This document shows, piece by piece, positions 10,978 to 22,227 of a DNA stretch of 64,000 nt. Both the position numbers and the translations under genes were made by a program. Location of the stretch: assembly GCA_964017145.1 (NCBI GenBank), contig OZ024842.1, positions 3,782,001-3,846,000 of the forward strand, written 5' to 3'. The stretch's first letter is position 1. Every line of letters starts with the position of its first letter. The DNA comes from Agrocybe praecox (Eukaryota > Basidiomycota > Agaricomycetes > Agaricales > Agrocybaceae). Below the pieces are notes generated by a model. The model was not told where the DNA came from. It did no database searches and was given only the letters and a program-made list of their open reading frames with translations.

Positions 10978-11833
10978 AGTGAACGCTATTGACCCAGCAC
11001 TTTTTCCGGGTGCACCTGACATGCCGAAGACTCCGAGGCGTGTCATGTCACAACTCCCCAGATATGTTTTCCGGGCATATGCCAAGAAATAGTAAGCCAC
11101 ATATGTACAAGCGAGATAACATAAACATGTTTCTATGTTCCTGCAGTCGTCTGCTGAGTAATATCAATAAGACAACATTTCACATGTTTCAAGAATGTAA
11201 GGAAATAACAACGACTTGGAAACGACTTCCTGTTTTTTTTTTTTTCTTTCTTCATTTTTGTTACATTTTTGCTTCATTTCTATTTACTCGGCTCTGGTAC
11301 GCGTCAAGACGCGTCCTTTCTTCCTCGTGCGGCACGTAGGCGTCTCAGATCACTTAAAATTGCTCTGCACTTCAAGACTTAAAACTTGCTTAAAACACGT
11401 CCAAAATACGTCAATTTATTTCCAGCATTGCAAGTTCAACTCATGTCAAATGAGGAAGCCTGCGAACGCGACGGATTTTCAAAGACCTGCCTGAAATGCT
11501 TGGGAAGTAAAAAGTCACACAGGACGCGAAGAAGAAAGGCAACAACGGGGATAATCCAAATGAAGTTCGTGATAACTCAGTGCTCGAGCTCGACGCGCTT
11601 CTCGTTGTGTACAACGGTAAGTTGACGGTAAGTAAAAATAGAAAATTTCGCTCAACCACCTTTGATATTGTTTCTCAGTCAGTATTTCAATATTTGATCG
11701 CTTGTACATATGTAGCTAACTATGTCTTGGCATATGCCCGGAAAACATATCTGGGGAGTTGTGACATGACATGACTCGGAGTTTTCGGCATATCACGTGC
11801 ACCGGAAAAAGTGCTGGGTCAATAGCGTTCACT
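10978..11833. mobile_element. Mutator-like MITE with long terminal inverted repeats
   Basis: The ends are inverted copies of each other over about 115-140 bases at roughly 90% identity: the left end starts 'agtgaacgctattgacccag', and the right end is the reverse complement, finishing '...gggtcaatagcgttcact'. The whole element is 856 bases and is flanked by a perfect 9-base direct repeat. Long inverted repeats with 9-base duplications fit Mutator-like elements. The interior has only short frames and a T-rich tract and encodes no transposase, so it is non-autonomous. The paralogous segment at 13130-13200 lacks it. Confidence 0.85.
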
Positions 11834-11842
11834 AAATAGATC
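11834..11842. repeat. Right 9-base target-site duplication
   Basis: 'aaatagatc', identical to 10969-10977. Confidence 0.85.
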
Positions 11843-11849
11843 CGACTCA

Positions 11850-12620
11850 TTGTCGGTACGCAGAATCATGGAACGCGGATTTGGCTGTCGGGTTCACCAT
11901 TGCACTGTCCCCGCCAACTGCAGTGTTGATTCGTCCTCGTCCTCATCCTCGCCTGCACCAAAAAACACCCCCGCAAAGTCCTCGAACCAAAAGCCAAACA
12001 CCAGGAAACGCACGCACGCTCTGCCTTCCTCCTCGTCGCACGCATACCCCCATACTCAGGCGCAGGCGCAGAAGAACATCATCCTGTTCTTTCGGAGTTG
12101 TCCCGGGAGTGATTCAGAGTCCGAGTCCGAGCGGGGGTCTTCCTCTTCGTCCATTTCCACTTCTTCCGCGACGTCTGCTTCGACCACCTCCACATCAGCG
12201 ACATCGATCTCTTCGCACCCATCATACTCCTCATCGTACAAATCCGCCAATCCACGAACCAGCACAAGCACGAGCACCCATGCACACGCACTCCTCCACT
12301 CAACTCATTCCCTCGCGAAGAACAAGTCGTTGCTCCTCGCGCATGTTCAGGCTGGTATCAGCATCGGCGGTGCTTCTTTTCCTAGCCTTGGTAATGCTGC
12401 TGACGCACCGAGGCGCGTGAGGAAGGACCCGGGCTCTGTCCAATGGAACGGGAACGGGAATAGGAACGTGGGCGGGTTGAGCGCTACGAGACCTATCCAT
12501 ATCCCTATTGCGAATCGTATTTTGGAGAGTGTGAGTGAGCATGGGCTGTCGCAGGAGAGGGAGAGGATGTCGCTGCCTTTATCTGCTGCTATTGCTCAGC
12601 ACGTTGCGCCTCCATCGTGA
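11850..12620 (+). CDS. Low-complexity Ser/Thr-rich open frame, doubtful gene
   Basis: A 256-codon frame with long serine runs, an SDSESESERG acidic patch and Ser/Thr repeats. The first 25 codons lie in sequence that is duplicated at 13178-13260 and is read there on the other strand as a different frame. The minus strand here also has open acidic frames (for example DEEEDPRSDSDSES). Low complexity keeps several frames open, so coding is unproven. No domain is recognised. Confidence 0.25.
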   Translation: MSVRRIMERGFGCRVHHCTVPANCSVDSSSSSSSPAPKNTPAKSSNQKPNTRKRTHALPSSSSHAYPHTQAQAQKNIILFFRSCPGSDSESESERGSSSSSISTSSATSASTTSTSATSISSHPSYSSSYKSANPRTSTSTSTHAHALLHSTHSLAKNKSLLLAHVQAGISIGGASFPSLGNAADAPRRVRKDPGSVQWNGNGNRNVGGLSATRPIHIPIANRILESVSEHGLSQERERMSLPLSAAIAQHVAPPS

Positions 12621-12775
12621 TCGACTGTTGTCGTTCTCCCAGGGGCTCAGGTCCAGGTCCAGATGCATGTCGTGCGGACTCGGATCGTCCCTCAGTGTCA
12701 TGAACCCCCAGGGAGCACACGCAGGTACCAAGTCTTGGAATCAGATTCAACACCCTGTTGCCGTTGGTGCTGGAC

Positions 12776-13260
12776 TTCCGTCCTCTGACCTCTGTCTTCA
12801 TCCACCATTTCCTGGACTCCTTCCTGTAGCACCCTAAATTCAACGACTCACAAGAATTAATTGCGCATATATCAAGGCATTAAAGTCAAAGTCAACCACG
12901 ACCCTCCGCCTCAGGCCTCAAATCGGAACGGAGCGTTCACTGAAGTGGGAACACTGGCTTTTAGGATCGTTTTCCTCGCGTCTTTTGACTATACTATGAA
13001 CTGTGCTCGTTGAGGCGTCAAGAAATCATCCACGTCATCATCCCAATGCCTCAAATCACGTCCCACTTGACTTCTCCTTCCTTCACGCTTTGAACCCCTC
13101 TGACCTCCACCAACCTCAATTCTGGTGGGGAAGACGCGTCAAACTTGAATTCGCTCATATTCGCCAGGAATCCGACTCGTTGTCGGTACAGAGAATCATG
13201 GAACGTGGATTTGGCTGTCAGGTTCGCCATCGCACTGTCCCCGCCAACTGCAGTGTTGGT
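12776..13260. repeat. Duplicated unknown segment, copy 2 (transposon-free)
   Basis: Paralogue of 10650-10968 plus 11843-11930. At the point where copy 1 carries the MITE, this copy reads 'attcgccaggaatccgactc' without interruption, so it serves as an empty site. A shorter third relative of its first part lies at about 16370-16465 ('gtcaactacgaccctc', 'ctcgcgtcttttagg'). Confidence 0.75.
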
Positions 13261-13560
13261 TTCAATACTATTTCTTGTCATACGGGTAGCGAGCCCGCAA
13301 ATCGTATTGTTCATTTCGACTCTCGAATCATCTGGTTACAGCGCATGAAGCAGAAATCCCTCTCCAATTTCGCCCTTCGCTAACACCCATCCTCGCCCCA
13401 CTGGCCGTTCTTCGTCGCTATAGTCATCACCATCCTTCTCCAACCCACTGTTTGCGCATGAAACCTGCCAGCAAGTGTAGTTCGGATAGGGGTTACCCTC
13501 GGCGGTGAGCAAGCAGGGAGGCTGTAAGACTATTGCAGCCTTGAACGTGACGTGAGTGCG
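12990..13560 (-). pseudogene. Decayed minus-strand gene of unknown family
   Basis: From about 13560 to 13050 one minus-strand frame is open apart from a single in-frame TAA near 13345. It contains NPYPNYTCWQVSC, LEKDGDDYSDEERPVGRGW, then after the stop TAVGGDSAMANLTAKSTFHD, LYRQRVGFLANMSEF and EVRGVQSVKEGEVKWD, continuing after a short gap or frame change with DDVDDFLTPQRAQF. The composition is protein-like and the second half is repeated in copy 1 (10.7-10.97 kb). I do not recognise the family. Confidence 0.4.
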
Positions 13561-13569
13561 GACCTTCTG

Positions 13570-15300
13570 GAATGATTAAATATGGAACTTACGAACTAGT
13601 TGAATATCAGGCTCCTCGCTGTTTGATACTCATCAACCGGAGTCTAGAGACAGTGAAATGTGGGGTGCAAAGAGTATGGCGATGTCAAATATCAATTATG
13701 CGGATAGACTCGCTTTGAATCCAACCTGCTTTTGGATGTTATTTTGGCCTCGTATCGACTTGACGCCATCTGCTATCCAACCACGCTTTGAACTGTGTTC
13801 CGTCTGACTAGTTTATCATTCAACGGGTCCTGCCTTCTCGCCACTCAGTCAACACCTCACCTCACTTTCTAATATCACACCGAGCACTCAACAACCTGTA
13901 GTGGAACTATAGGCAGATATATGACCTTGCTTCTTGACGTCGTTTCGTGTCCAGGAACCTGTTGTCCACGCCCAGAATTACGCAAAGAGTGGAAGGGGTT
14001 TGGGCTGCTGGTTCGACGGTGTATGCCCTCAACAAACAGTGCTTGTCTCACTTTGAGGAGTCGAGATGGCTAAGAAACACAGATTCGGTCGGTTTGGGGT
14101 GAGTTGGCCATGTCACATGAAGATAATTGAATATGGCCGGGAAGGATTTTCGCCACGAATGGACCTGCAGGTCTTTCATTCTCAGATCCCGATTCACCCA
14201 AGAGTGGTGGGATTTTTTGTACGATCGGTGTTTAGGTGAATCCTTGGAGGATGGAACAGGGCATATGTGCGAAGTAAAAACATCCTCCATGTATCCATTA
14301 CTTACCAATAGGTGAGGATTTTCATCTTCTAACATACACGTAATTGATCTATCAGTTTGGCTTCAGGCTTCATGTATCGTATTCCACTTGGAAAATTTAC
14401 ATCGAGATCTTTTGACACAAGGCTGTTCATTTACTTATTACCAGCCCAGACGAATGCTGAAGAAAGTCTTTTCCCACTTTCAGCACTTTCCTAACTTTCG
14501 AAAGGTGAGAAAGGGCCGACAAGGGAGCCTGTTGTTTTGATGGAAGCCGATTCGCGAAACAACAATTCGGGACTTGAGTGTGGCGGCGGTGTCAGTAGCT
14601 AAAGAGATCACAGCCAATGTTCTCATGGCCGGCCATGTACAAGGTCATGTATGTGGAGAGTGGGGCGCCGAGAGGAAGCAGAGGATGTCCTTGACAATGA
14701 CGGGCAGTCCGTCTCCCGTATAGAACGTGCGGCCAGACGACTTTCATCGTGGATCGAAGAGACGCCAACACGATGCCAAACGGCAGTGTAACCACACTTG
14801 AATTACCGTGTTTGTTCAAGTTCGAGCGGAACTCGCGTCCTGTTGGCCTCGTCAGAGTCCAAGAATAGAGCACCGCCGTGTTTTCCCTCATCCAACATTA
14901 TATTCAAGATTAAAACCCCCAAAACGCCAGAGCTGAGCGCTGAGCTGTCCGATTAATGTAGTGCTGTTAAACTTCTTACCAAGTATTTCTGACCAAAGAC
15001 TTGGGCAAAGACAGGCGAATTTGATCCAACCATGCCTATGAGATGCTATCAAAAAAAAGCTCATTTCTAAAAATCCATGAACCTCCTGATGGGTCAATAT
15101 TCCGGTGTCCTGCATCGTCTCTAGTCGCGTTTGGGAAATTCTGTACGATTTTTTTATTTTATAGCCAGGATGGAAAAACACAAATTGAATCCAGATCGTC
15201 GATACGTATGGTACAGTACTAGTAATAGCGATGAGTAGCGGTATTGATATATGGATATATGAAATGATATTTCTACGTGATGAGATGCATGAATATATGG
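13570..15300. other. Unassigned region with short open frames only
   Basis: Frames of 60-100 codons occur on both strands (for example 14127-14315 plus, 14592-14891 minus, 14888-15181 minus), but none shows a family motif or joins with neighbours through splice sites. It probably consists of gene debris. No repeat shared with other parts of the window was noticed. Confidence 0.4.
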
Positions 15301-15309
15301 CGGGATGAG

Positions 15310-16365
15310 TGCGAGCAAGACTTAAGAGGAAAGTTCAACAAAGACAGCGTTTAACGCTGTCCAATCGACCTCGTGCTGCTAGCAACTCGTCCACCTCTCT
15401 TCCCCAACGTTCCACCATGCCCCAAATTCCTCAGTATGATAGTGTTCGGCCTGGAGGAGCTCGAAGTCGAAGTAGGAGTCGAAGGGCCTGTATAGCACGA
15501 AAAAAGATTAGTGAATAAAAAACATATTTCAAGAAAAAACATACTTTGCCGAGCATCCCTCAAGCTCAAATTATCTAGCCCCAACCACTCCAGATCCGTA
15601 TTCGAGTTCCAATTCGGGTTCACCCCACCACGACCACGACCACGATCACTCACAGCCTCTTTCTGCTCCTGCATCCTCGCCAACTTCTCCTCCAGTCTTG
15701 TACACATCTTCTTCCGTAACACCCTCAGGAAGCGGGCTCTTCTAACCCCCAGGGCCGCGTACACCATCTTCTGGTGCACCCCTCCCACCTAAAACCCTCA
15801 CCCGCTCCCTAACAGCGGCAACCAAGCACGTACTCTCCACGCTCAACACTCGAGACTCCGGCAAAGTCAGCGGGGTGTCCCTCACGCATAACTCGATATA
15901 CAGCGGCATCACGCTCTTCCTATCGATCTCGTACCGTCCGTTCATACACCGCCAACTTGTGTGAGAGCGGGAACTCGGAAGAGGGTTTCATGTGCAGATG
16001 GCGCACGAGCTCTTTAATTTGTGGAAAGTCCCACTTGTGCGCAAGGTTGAGTATGGTGCGCCATCGTGAGAGGGGGGCGTTGTAGAGGGAGTATTGTCTG
16101 TTTTAGAGTGAGTGGGTGAGTTGGGTAGAGAGGAAGGATGGAACACGTACGGGTTATAAAACCCCCAACAGAAAATCTCAAATTCCTCAGCACTAACATC
16201 TTCCAGAATACCCGGATCCGAATCTGTCGTTCCCTCCCTGACGTCCCCCGGCGACGCAGGAATCAGACGTTTACTGGCGATTGGGGATTCCCGTGAAAAG
16301 AAACAAGAATGCACGCGAAACAGCGTGCGTCCGGTCTGGCGTTTGGTAAAGTAGAAAGGAGTAGT
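15310..16365 (-). pseudogene. BTB/POZ-domain protein pseudogene
   Basis: Minus strand. The 5' part is FTKRQTGRTLFRVHSCFFSRESP and LEDVSAEEFEIFCWGFYNP, the usual strand-helix pattern of agaricomycete BTB domains. An intron (donor 'gtacgtg' near 16150, acceptor near 16100) leads to WRTILNLAHKWDFPQIKELV. Then KLAVYER is followed by a 4-base duplication ('acggacgg' near 15940) that shifts the frame; the continuation EIDRKSVMPLYIELCVRDTPL, ESTCLVAAVRERVRVL is in another frame. A basic/coiled C-terminal part (EEKLARMQEQKEAV) follows, again offset. The 5' end stops at about 16365, where duplicated sequence begins, so the start is missing. BTB proteins are dimerising adaptors. Non-functional as it stands. 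Confidence 0.7.
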
Positions 16366-16640
16366 AATGCATCGAAGTCAACTACGACCCTCAGATCGGA
16401 ATAGGCGTTGTCAAGTGTGGAAAACTTGTTTTTGGGATCGCTTTTCTCGCGTCTTTTAGGTGCTCGTCGATTATCTTAGTGGGTTCTGACTGGCTCCTGT
16501 ACTGCGTATTTTGAGCACACTCGAGGCATTAAAAACATGACAAACAGGTACGGGCCACTGAAGCAAAGCCGATACGACACGAACAATCACATCACCTGCC
16601 GCTGTGACGCGTAAACGTGTCTGTATGCAATAAGCCATGA
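16366..16640. repeat. Composite of two duplicated segments
   Basis: The first ~100 bases match 12885-12990 and the rest matches the beta-upstream region at 43800-43990 and 1290-1420 ('gggttctgactggctcctg', 'cgatacgacacgaacaatca', 'ctgtgacgcgta'). It thus joins two otherwise separate repeats directly in front of the histidine-phosphatase remnant. Confidence 0.7.
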
Positions 16641-16649
16641 TAATGAGCG

Positions 16650-17790
16650 TCTTTCTGAACAGTCACAGGAATTATGCTTTGATCGGAATTTTGCCCATGC
16701 GATACCTTCAACTTACCCACAATAAGACCTACGCTCACCGTCCTCCTCCTAGCTTCCTGGAACAAGCGTGTCACTGGGGCAACTACCACGAGACTCGAGA
16801 GTGGAGTCTTCTCCGACGAAGATATCACTGGCATTGGAAATGGTTCGTGTTATTTCTCACTTTGTGTGTGCCAAATTCTCTGCTGAAGTTGGGTTTTCTT
16901 TTCGTATGTAGTTACTGGTCGCACCTTTCTCCACACCCTCCTCGAGTCTCTTGAGCGCATTGCCTTCAACGGCGACCCCATGCAATTCATGCTTGTCGAA
17001 ACCACCTAGCAGCCATTCATCTCCTTCCAACAAACTGGCATTATCAAAGAATACCCTGAGATGACCGGCATCCGTGAGTATCTCTCCCTCGGGCTTATTT
17101 TTCTGCATTGTTTATTCTCATATTTCAGCCAACTACGCCTCCGCCATTGCTATCGAGCTCCGCCGTGGCTCTCCCCCGACGTCCGTGACTTCCTTCGCAT
17201 CCGATTCGAGAACGGAACCGCCATAGGATTCGAAGATGTTCACTTTTTAGCCACCATGCTGATATCCCCTTCACCGAATTCGTCTACCGTGCCGAGGTAT
17301 CTATTTTGTTCAATTTGACTTGCCTTTTCAAGCGCTAATTATCCTGTCATTAGAGTGCTGCTATCACCAGCAACAAGCAATGGATGGAAGTCTGCGGCAT
17401 CAAGTCGACTTCCGCTCTCAACGTCCTCGATGCTGTGCCCTCTGTATCTGATAAACTTTTCACCTACATCATGGCTTTCATTGCCCTCGTCGGTATGCTC
17501 TACGGCTCCATGACTCTTTACAAGAAGCGTCGTGCCGAGCAACGCCGTGTTAAGCTCCAGGGTGAAGAGGTAAGTCAAGTCGTTTACGCCGACTACGGCT
17601 CTATCCCGCGGCCTTCGATTCGAGGCGCTGAGCGAGATGATCATCCAATTACGCTGGATGACTCGTTCGGCGAGCAGACCTTCGCAGGCTCGGAGTATTA
17701 TCCCGAACAGGGTACTGTAGTCCGCGAAAGCCCTTGTTGGCTGTGGGGTGCTTTGCTGGCAGGTTCCTGCAAGGTCTGCTTTGGAATGGC
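16650..17790 (+). pseudogene. Histidine phosphatase (branch 2) pseudogene, copy 1
   Basis: C-terminal half of a membrane-anchored histidine acid phosphatase-like protein. Pieces in order: SFLEQACHWGNYHET (16750); GRTFLHTLLESLERIAFNGDP (16915-16990); YASAIAIELRRGSP; PDVRDFLRIRFENGT (17180); the signature around the catalytic His-Asp pair (DVH.., HHADIPFTEFVYRAE equivalent, 17235-17300); SAAITSNKQWMEVCG (17355); then a hydrophobic helix (LFTYIMAFIALVGMLYGSMT) followed by YKKRRAEQRRVKLQGEE. Introns are still recognisable. Inactivating changes: a frameshift near 16790, TAG in place of a Tyr codon near 17008, and frame differences across 17180-17300. The N-terminal RHG half is absent. Confidence 0.7.
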
Positions 17791-17799
17791 ATAGTTGCT

Positions 17800-18090
17800 C
17801 ATACATTTTCTCGTTATCTATGACAGCGTGCGATCTTCCAGCCTATGAATGAAAAGATCAGGTTGGTTTGAATGACCTTGATCATGATTTACGCGACTCT
17901 CTTTCTCTCTCTTTTCACGCTCTTTTGTTTGCTTTACCTCGTTTGATCGCTGGACAATCAGTTTTTGAATGCACGTCTTAGCTCTTATTTTTTTACGTCT
18001 CATAAAATGTATATAACCTTCACTGCATATTATATTTATTTGCCATCTTGAAAACGGATTGACCATTATGAAGTTACGGTTCTCTTGTGC
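17800..18090. other. Spacer between phosphatase remnant and alpha copy B
   Basis: No gene is recognised. Module C has no counterpart: there the phosphatase sequence (to about 36835) runs straight into the alpha 5' segment. Confidence 0.5.
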
Positions 18091-18290
18091 ACATTTTGCC
18101 GGCCATTCCCATGTTGGGACCTCCCCGGTGATGAAATCTTCTTTTATGTATATTCGACTGATATTAATATTCGCAGGCACTGGTACAAAAACAACAAAGG
18201 TAAACAGTTCCACTCGATTGTTGCACTGCCGCATGGTGTCGTCCTACTCAGCTTCCTTGCTTCGGGCCAAAAAACTGAACTGTGAGTGCT
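18091..18290 (+). other. Conserved 5' segment of alpha NACHT copy B
   Basis: Equivalent to 7280-7480 and 36838-37010. It contains the frame HWYKNNKGKQFHSIVALPHG ending at a 'gtgagtg' donor whose acceptor lies just before the ATG at 18343. Function (5' untranslated exon or upstream coding exon) is undecided. Confidence 0.5.
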
Positions 18291-18342
18291 TTAGTTGAAT
18301 GTTAATGACATTGTTGTGATGGAATGCTAAGCCAGAGTTAGG

Positions 18343-21099
18343 ATGAACCAAAACGAACAAGCCCATAATCTGCTTGTTACTGGGGGTGTTCACTACAACA
18401 CAAGAGACGGAGATATTATAGTGTATGCAGATAACCCAATCGAGAAGGGTGAGTGATTTACACCAAATAACTCAGTATGGTTTATGGAGAGTAACACCGT
18501 CTTCAGGAATTGACATCCTTCGCACCCATGTTGCACCTGGCGCACACCATGATTCGGGAAAAGTTTACGAAAGACCTAAATGCCACGCAGGTACTCGAGA
18601 GGCAATACTGAAAGAAATCATGAACTGGGTTAGAGCTCCCACTTGCTCTTACCCTATATTGTGGGAGCACGGTCCCGCTGGCTCGGGCAAATCTAGCATC
18701 GCCCGTTCTGTAGCTGATATGTGCAAAAAGGATGGACTACTTGCCGCGGATTTCTTCTTTTTCCGGACAGACAACGGTCTCAACAGTTCCGAACATCTTA
18801 TAGCCACTTTAGCATACCAAATCATGTTGGCTATACCTGGCTTGCGTATCACTATAGGCGCAGCCATCCTTCGCGATCCTCTTATATTATCTAAATCGCT
18901 AGAATCTCAGCTGCGTACATTACTCGTCCAACCCATCATTGATGCATTGCCCATTGGTATGACTCCAAACGCACGACTCGTCATCCTCGACGGACTGGAT
19001 GAATGTGGTGACGGGAGAGCACAAGAAGAGATCATATCAACATTAACCTCTGCACTCACAAACCTATCGCCCCCATTCCGGTTCATGATTGCTAGTCGGC
19101 CTGAACAGAGCATGAGAGAGGCATTCAAACGCGAATCCACGAGCTTATTGACATGGCGGGTTGTTCTGGATAATAAATATAATCCTGACGCAGACATCAG
19201 ACTATTTCTGAATGCAAGGTTTTCAGACATTAAGGCGACACATCCAGCAAAAAATCACCTCCCTCCTTCATGGCCTTCGGAAGACAATATAACCTTCCTG
19301 GTTCAGAAATCCTCTGGGCAATTTATATACGCATCTACAGTGATGAAGTTCATCGAATCACCACATTTCCTACCTCGCGATATGCTGGATATTGTTCTCG
19401 AACTGAAGCCTCGCATCGACGGAAATCCACCGTATGCGGAACTCGATGCTCTATATACTCATATCTTTGAATCTGTCCGTGATTTCAAAAAAGTGTGGCA
19501 GATATTTGCTTGTCTGATCTGCTCCAAAATTGAATCGAGCGGAGGGCAGGAAATACAAGGGCGCAAATTTGAACTTACTCCTTTCAATATCGAAAGCTTT
19601 CTTGGCTTCCAACCTGGCCAACTTCAAGTCGCCTTAGTTGACCTGCATTCAGTGCTTCACATCCCAGACGATAACTCAGGTTCAGATACAATTCGCCTTC
19701 TTCATGCATCATTACCAGACTTTCTATGCGATGAAGAGAGGTCGGGCAAATTCTTCGTCGAGAAACGGCAGGCCCACGCTTTCTTGTCCCAGCGCTGTGG
19801 CAGTGTATTGATCTCAGGTATTCTATTCCCCGATCATGTATTAGCCCTCAGTCATTCATTTATGCAGGCAATTTCTCTTCTTTTGTAGAAGATGAATATC
19901 TGATTCACGGTTTTGTTATGCATTGCTCTCAAGCTTTCCCAACCCAGGAACTCCTGGATTTTTTAGAGGGGTTCCCATTCATTACTTGGTTAGACTTGCG
20001 CCTCAGTCACGGGGTGCCAGTTCTTCATCGCTGGGGCTTGTCTACTGTGGATGTGTTCAATAAAGATGTCCGATGCCTATTGAAATGGTTGAACAGCCAG
20101 GTTGGTTATCCTACAGTTCAACACCAATCAAAAGCCAACATCACTTTTATTTATTTTAGTCCCCGGATGGTCAACTATATTCACTATATATCAATAACTT
20201 CGATGAATGGCTGAGATCGCGACTTATCGGCATCTCTGAGATCCATGCCTCTCGTTACCTCTTTGCAAGCCTTGCCTTGAATAATAATCTCGATGACTGG
20301 GACAAGCTTGAAGGTCTCATAGGCTTCAGATCAACAATCAATCCTGATCACCATATGAATTTACGTGAAGCTACTTTACTTCATAGTGGAGAGGGTAATC
20401 CACGTTCTGCGCACAGATTACCTGAACCTAATGCGCCCGATTTACCTGTATACCAGTTTTTCTGGGATCGTACACGGGCTAAGGAGTTTTATCCGAAGAA
20501 ATCCTGGTTCGTAGATCTTGCAACATCGTGCCTAAGTAGCGCAAGTCCGTATAACGACAAAGAGTACGTCTTCGTTATTAACGCTTCAACGTACAATATC
20601 ATCTGATTGTTGAATTGATTTACATAGACCGATAACATCGATAACGCTTCGAAGGATCATAGCTCATTTTCCCATGGATAGAGACATCTATAGACTTTCA
20701 CTGGTAATTCATTCCCGGTTCAAATACCTGGTGCTTTACGAAATCCCGGGTGAGCTGGAGTATAGAAAGGCGATCATGAGTATCAAGCAAATTATGGAGG
20801 TAAGTACACCATTCTAGTAACAGGACACGTCAATTGTTAAAAGTCAAATTGCATATGTCGGCTAGGACTACAAATCAACACATCAAGAACAGAAACTGCA
20901 AGAAGAGGAACTGCAAGAAGCACTGCAAGACGAGGAACTGCAAGAAGAGGAACTGCAATACATTGCGATCAAGGGAAGCGATCACCAAAGATCACAAGCC
21001 GAGACCCAAGACGAGAGTCGACCTAGAACGGCAAAGAAACAGGTTCCGAAGATTTTCAACGCCATGTCCAAGTTCATGTTGAGGAACAGAAACAAATAG
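18343..21099 (+). CDS. NACHT-domain STAND NTPase, alpha copy B
   Basis: Six exons: 18343-18448, 18507-19817, 19868-20100, 20160-20563, 20628-20799, 20866-21099; 819 residues, frame maintained throughout. It has the same organisation as copy A: N-terminal LLVTGG...GDIIVYA motif, Walker A GPAGSGKSSIARS (Lys about 97), Walker B VILDGLDECGD, FRFMIASRPEQ, then the conserved C-terminal region. The last exon differs: it encodes a Gln/Glu-rich run of degenerate repeats (LQEEELQEALQDEELQEEEL) and lacks the hydrophobic insertion of copy A, so this paralogue is predicted soluble. All catalytic motifs are intact. Expected role is a nucleotide-dependent oligomerising switch; the ligand and effector are unknown. 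Confidence 0.87.
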
Positions 21100-21910
21100 A
21101 TAGAATCGGTGATATTTTACATCTACATCTGTGAATATCTATTTGAGTATCAAGAAGCGAATTTTTTATAAGTGGTGTCTAACAAGTGTCTAAATACAAG
21201 AATGAATTGAATCCGGTGAGGTTCACATCAACCTTCAAACGTTGACGTTTACCCCTCAGGCTCTATGACCTCTGATGCAATAACGCTAACTTGCTTCATG
21301 CGATTTCAGAAGAATGTTATTAACCGATCGCAATATGGGTGGTAAATTGGTAATCAAATGGTAAGTAATACATGGATAGAATCCCCTCGAAGTAACTAAA
21401 TAAAGATTATTGATGAAAATACCAAGGTTCCGTCGATGAGCTACGTCGTAGACACCTTCGGTTTTTGTGTCTGGATCCGTTGTTTTGAAATCGGTTTTCC
21501 GTGACCCCGAGCTAGAGAAGTTATACTGGGAGCAACTGGCTGCAGAGTGTTTGTACTGCGTAGGTACATTTCCATTCTACGAAATGGGAACTTTTTGAAG
21601 CGCTTGTTATTATCGTATAGGGATGAGTCCGATGTAGTAAATGCTGAGACATACCTCTACATACTGCTGGATATTGTGGGATATTTTTTGGGGTATCGGA
21701 GCGCCGCTTCTCTCGCGAAGCGCTTCAAATCCTGTGAGAAGATAATCCTGCAGAAGTACTGTGATCCTTTTTTCCATCGGAGGCCTTTGAAGGATCTTGT
21801 GAAGCGTATACAGCGCTGTATCCTGTATGCCTGAGATCACAGGAGTAGTTTCTGACCTTATTGTGCGTAAACGTTTAGCGGATGATCAGTTAAAACGAAG
21901 GTAATTATAC
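21100..21910 (-). pseudogene. Alpha 3' flank plus 3'-end fragment of a beta NACHT gene
   Basis: From 21100 the alpha 3' flank repeat is followed by minus-strand sequence of the last beta exons: QDTALYTLHKILQRPPMEKR, VLLQDYLLTGFEALRERSG and SHNIQQYVEVCLSIY at 21840-21630, equivalent to 40534-40328. Similarity to the beta region ends abruptly near 21910, so only the very end of beta remains. It shows that the convergent alpha-beta arrangement existed here too. Confidence 0.7.
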
Positions 21911-22227
21911 AACAGACAAGCCGACGGAATGAAATGGTAATTACAGGGAGGTCGTCGCGGGCAGTAGAATGCTCTCTTTCTTCTTTTTGTTTTTGACATT
22001 GGTAGGCATTGAAAGAGGCACAGAGTGCAGCGTAATAAACAGAGTTGAATTGACCAACGACAAAAACAATGGAGTTGAAGACGACCGAACTCAATCACAG
22101 CCAGGTATTTGGCGATCGATGACGTCCTTAACATCCATGCATACACGAGCGACGAGGGCAAAATACGATTCCAGCTATTCCTGGAATGAAAGAAGTTGAC
22201 ATTCGTAATGATGTTCGTATCATTCAG

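Noticed and set aside
11850..12620. 256-codon Ser-rich frame as a confident gene
   Set aside because: Low complexity keeps frames open on both strands, and its start lies in duplicated sequence read as another frame elsewhere. Listed only as doubtful.
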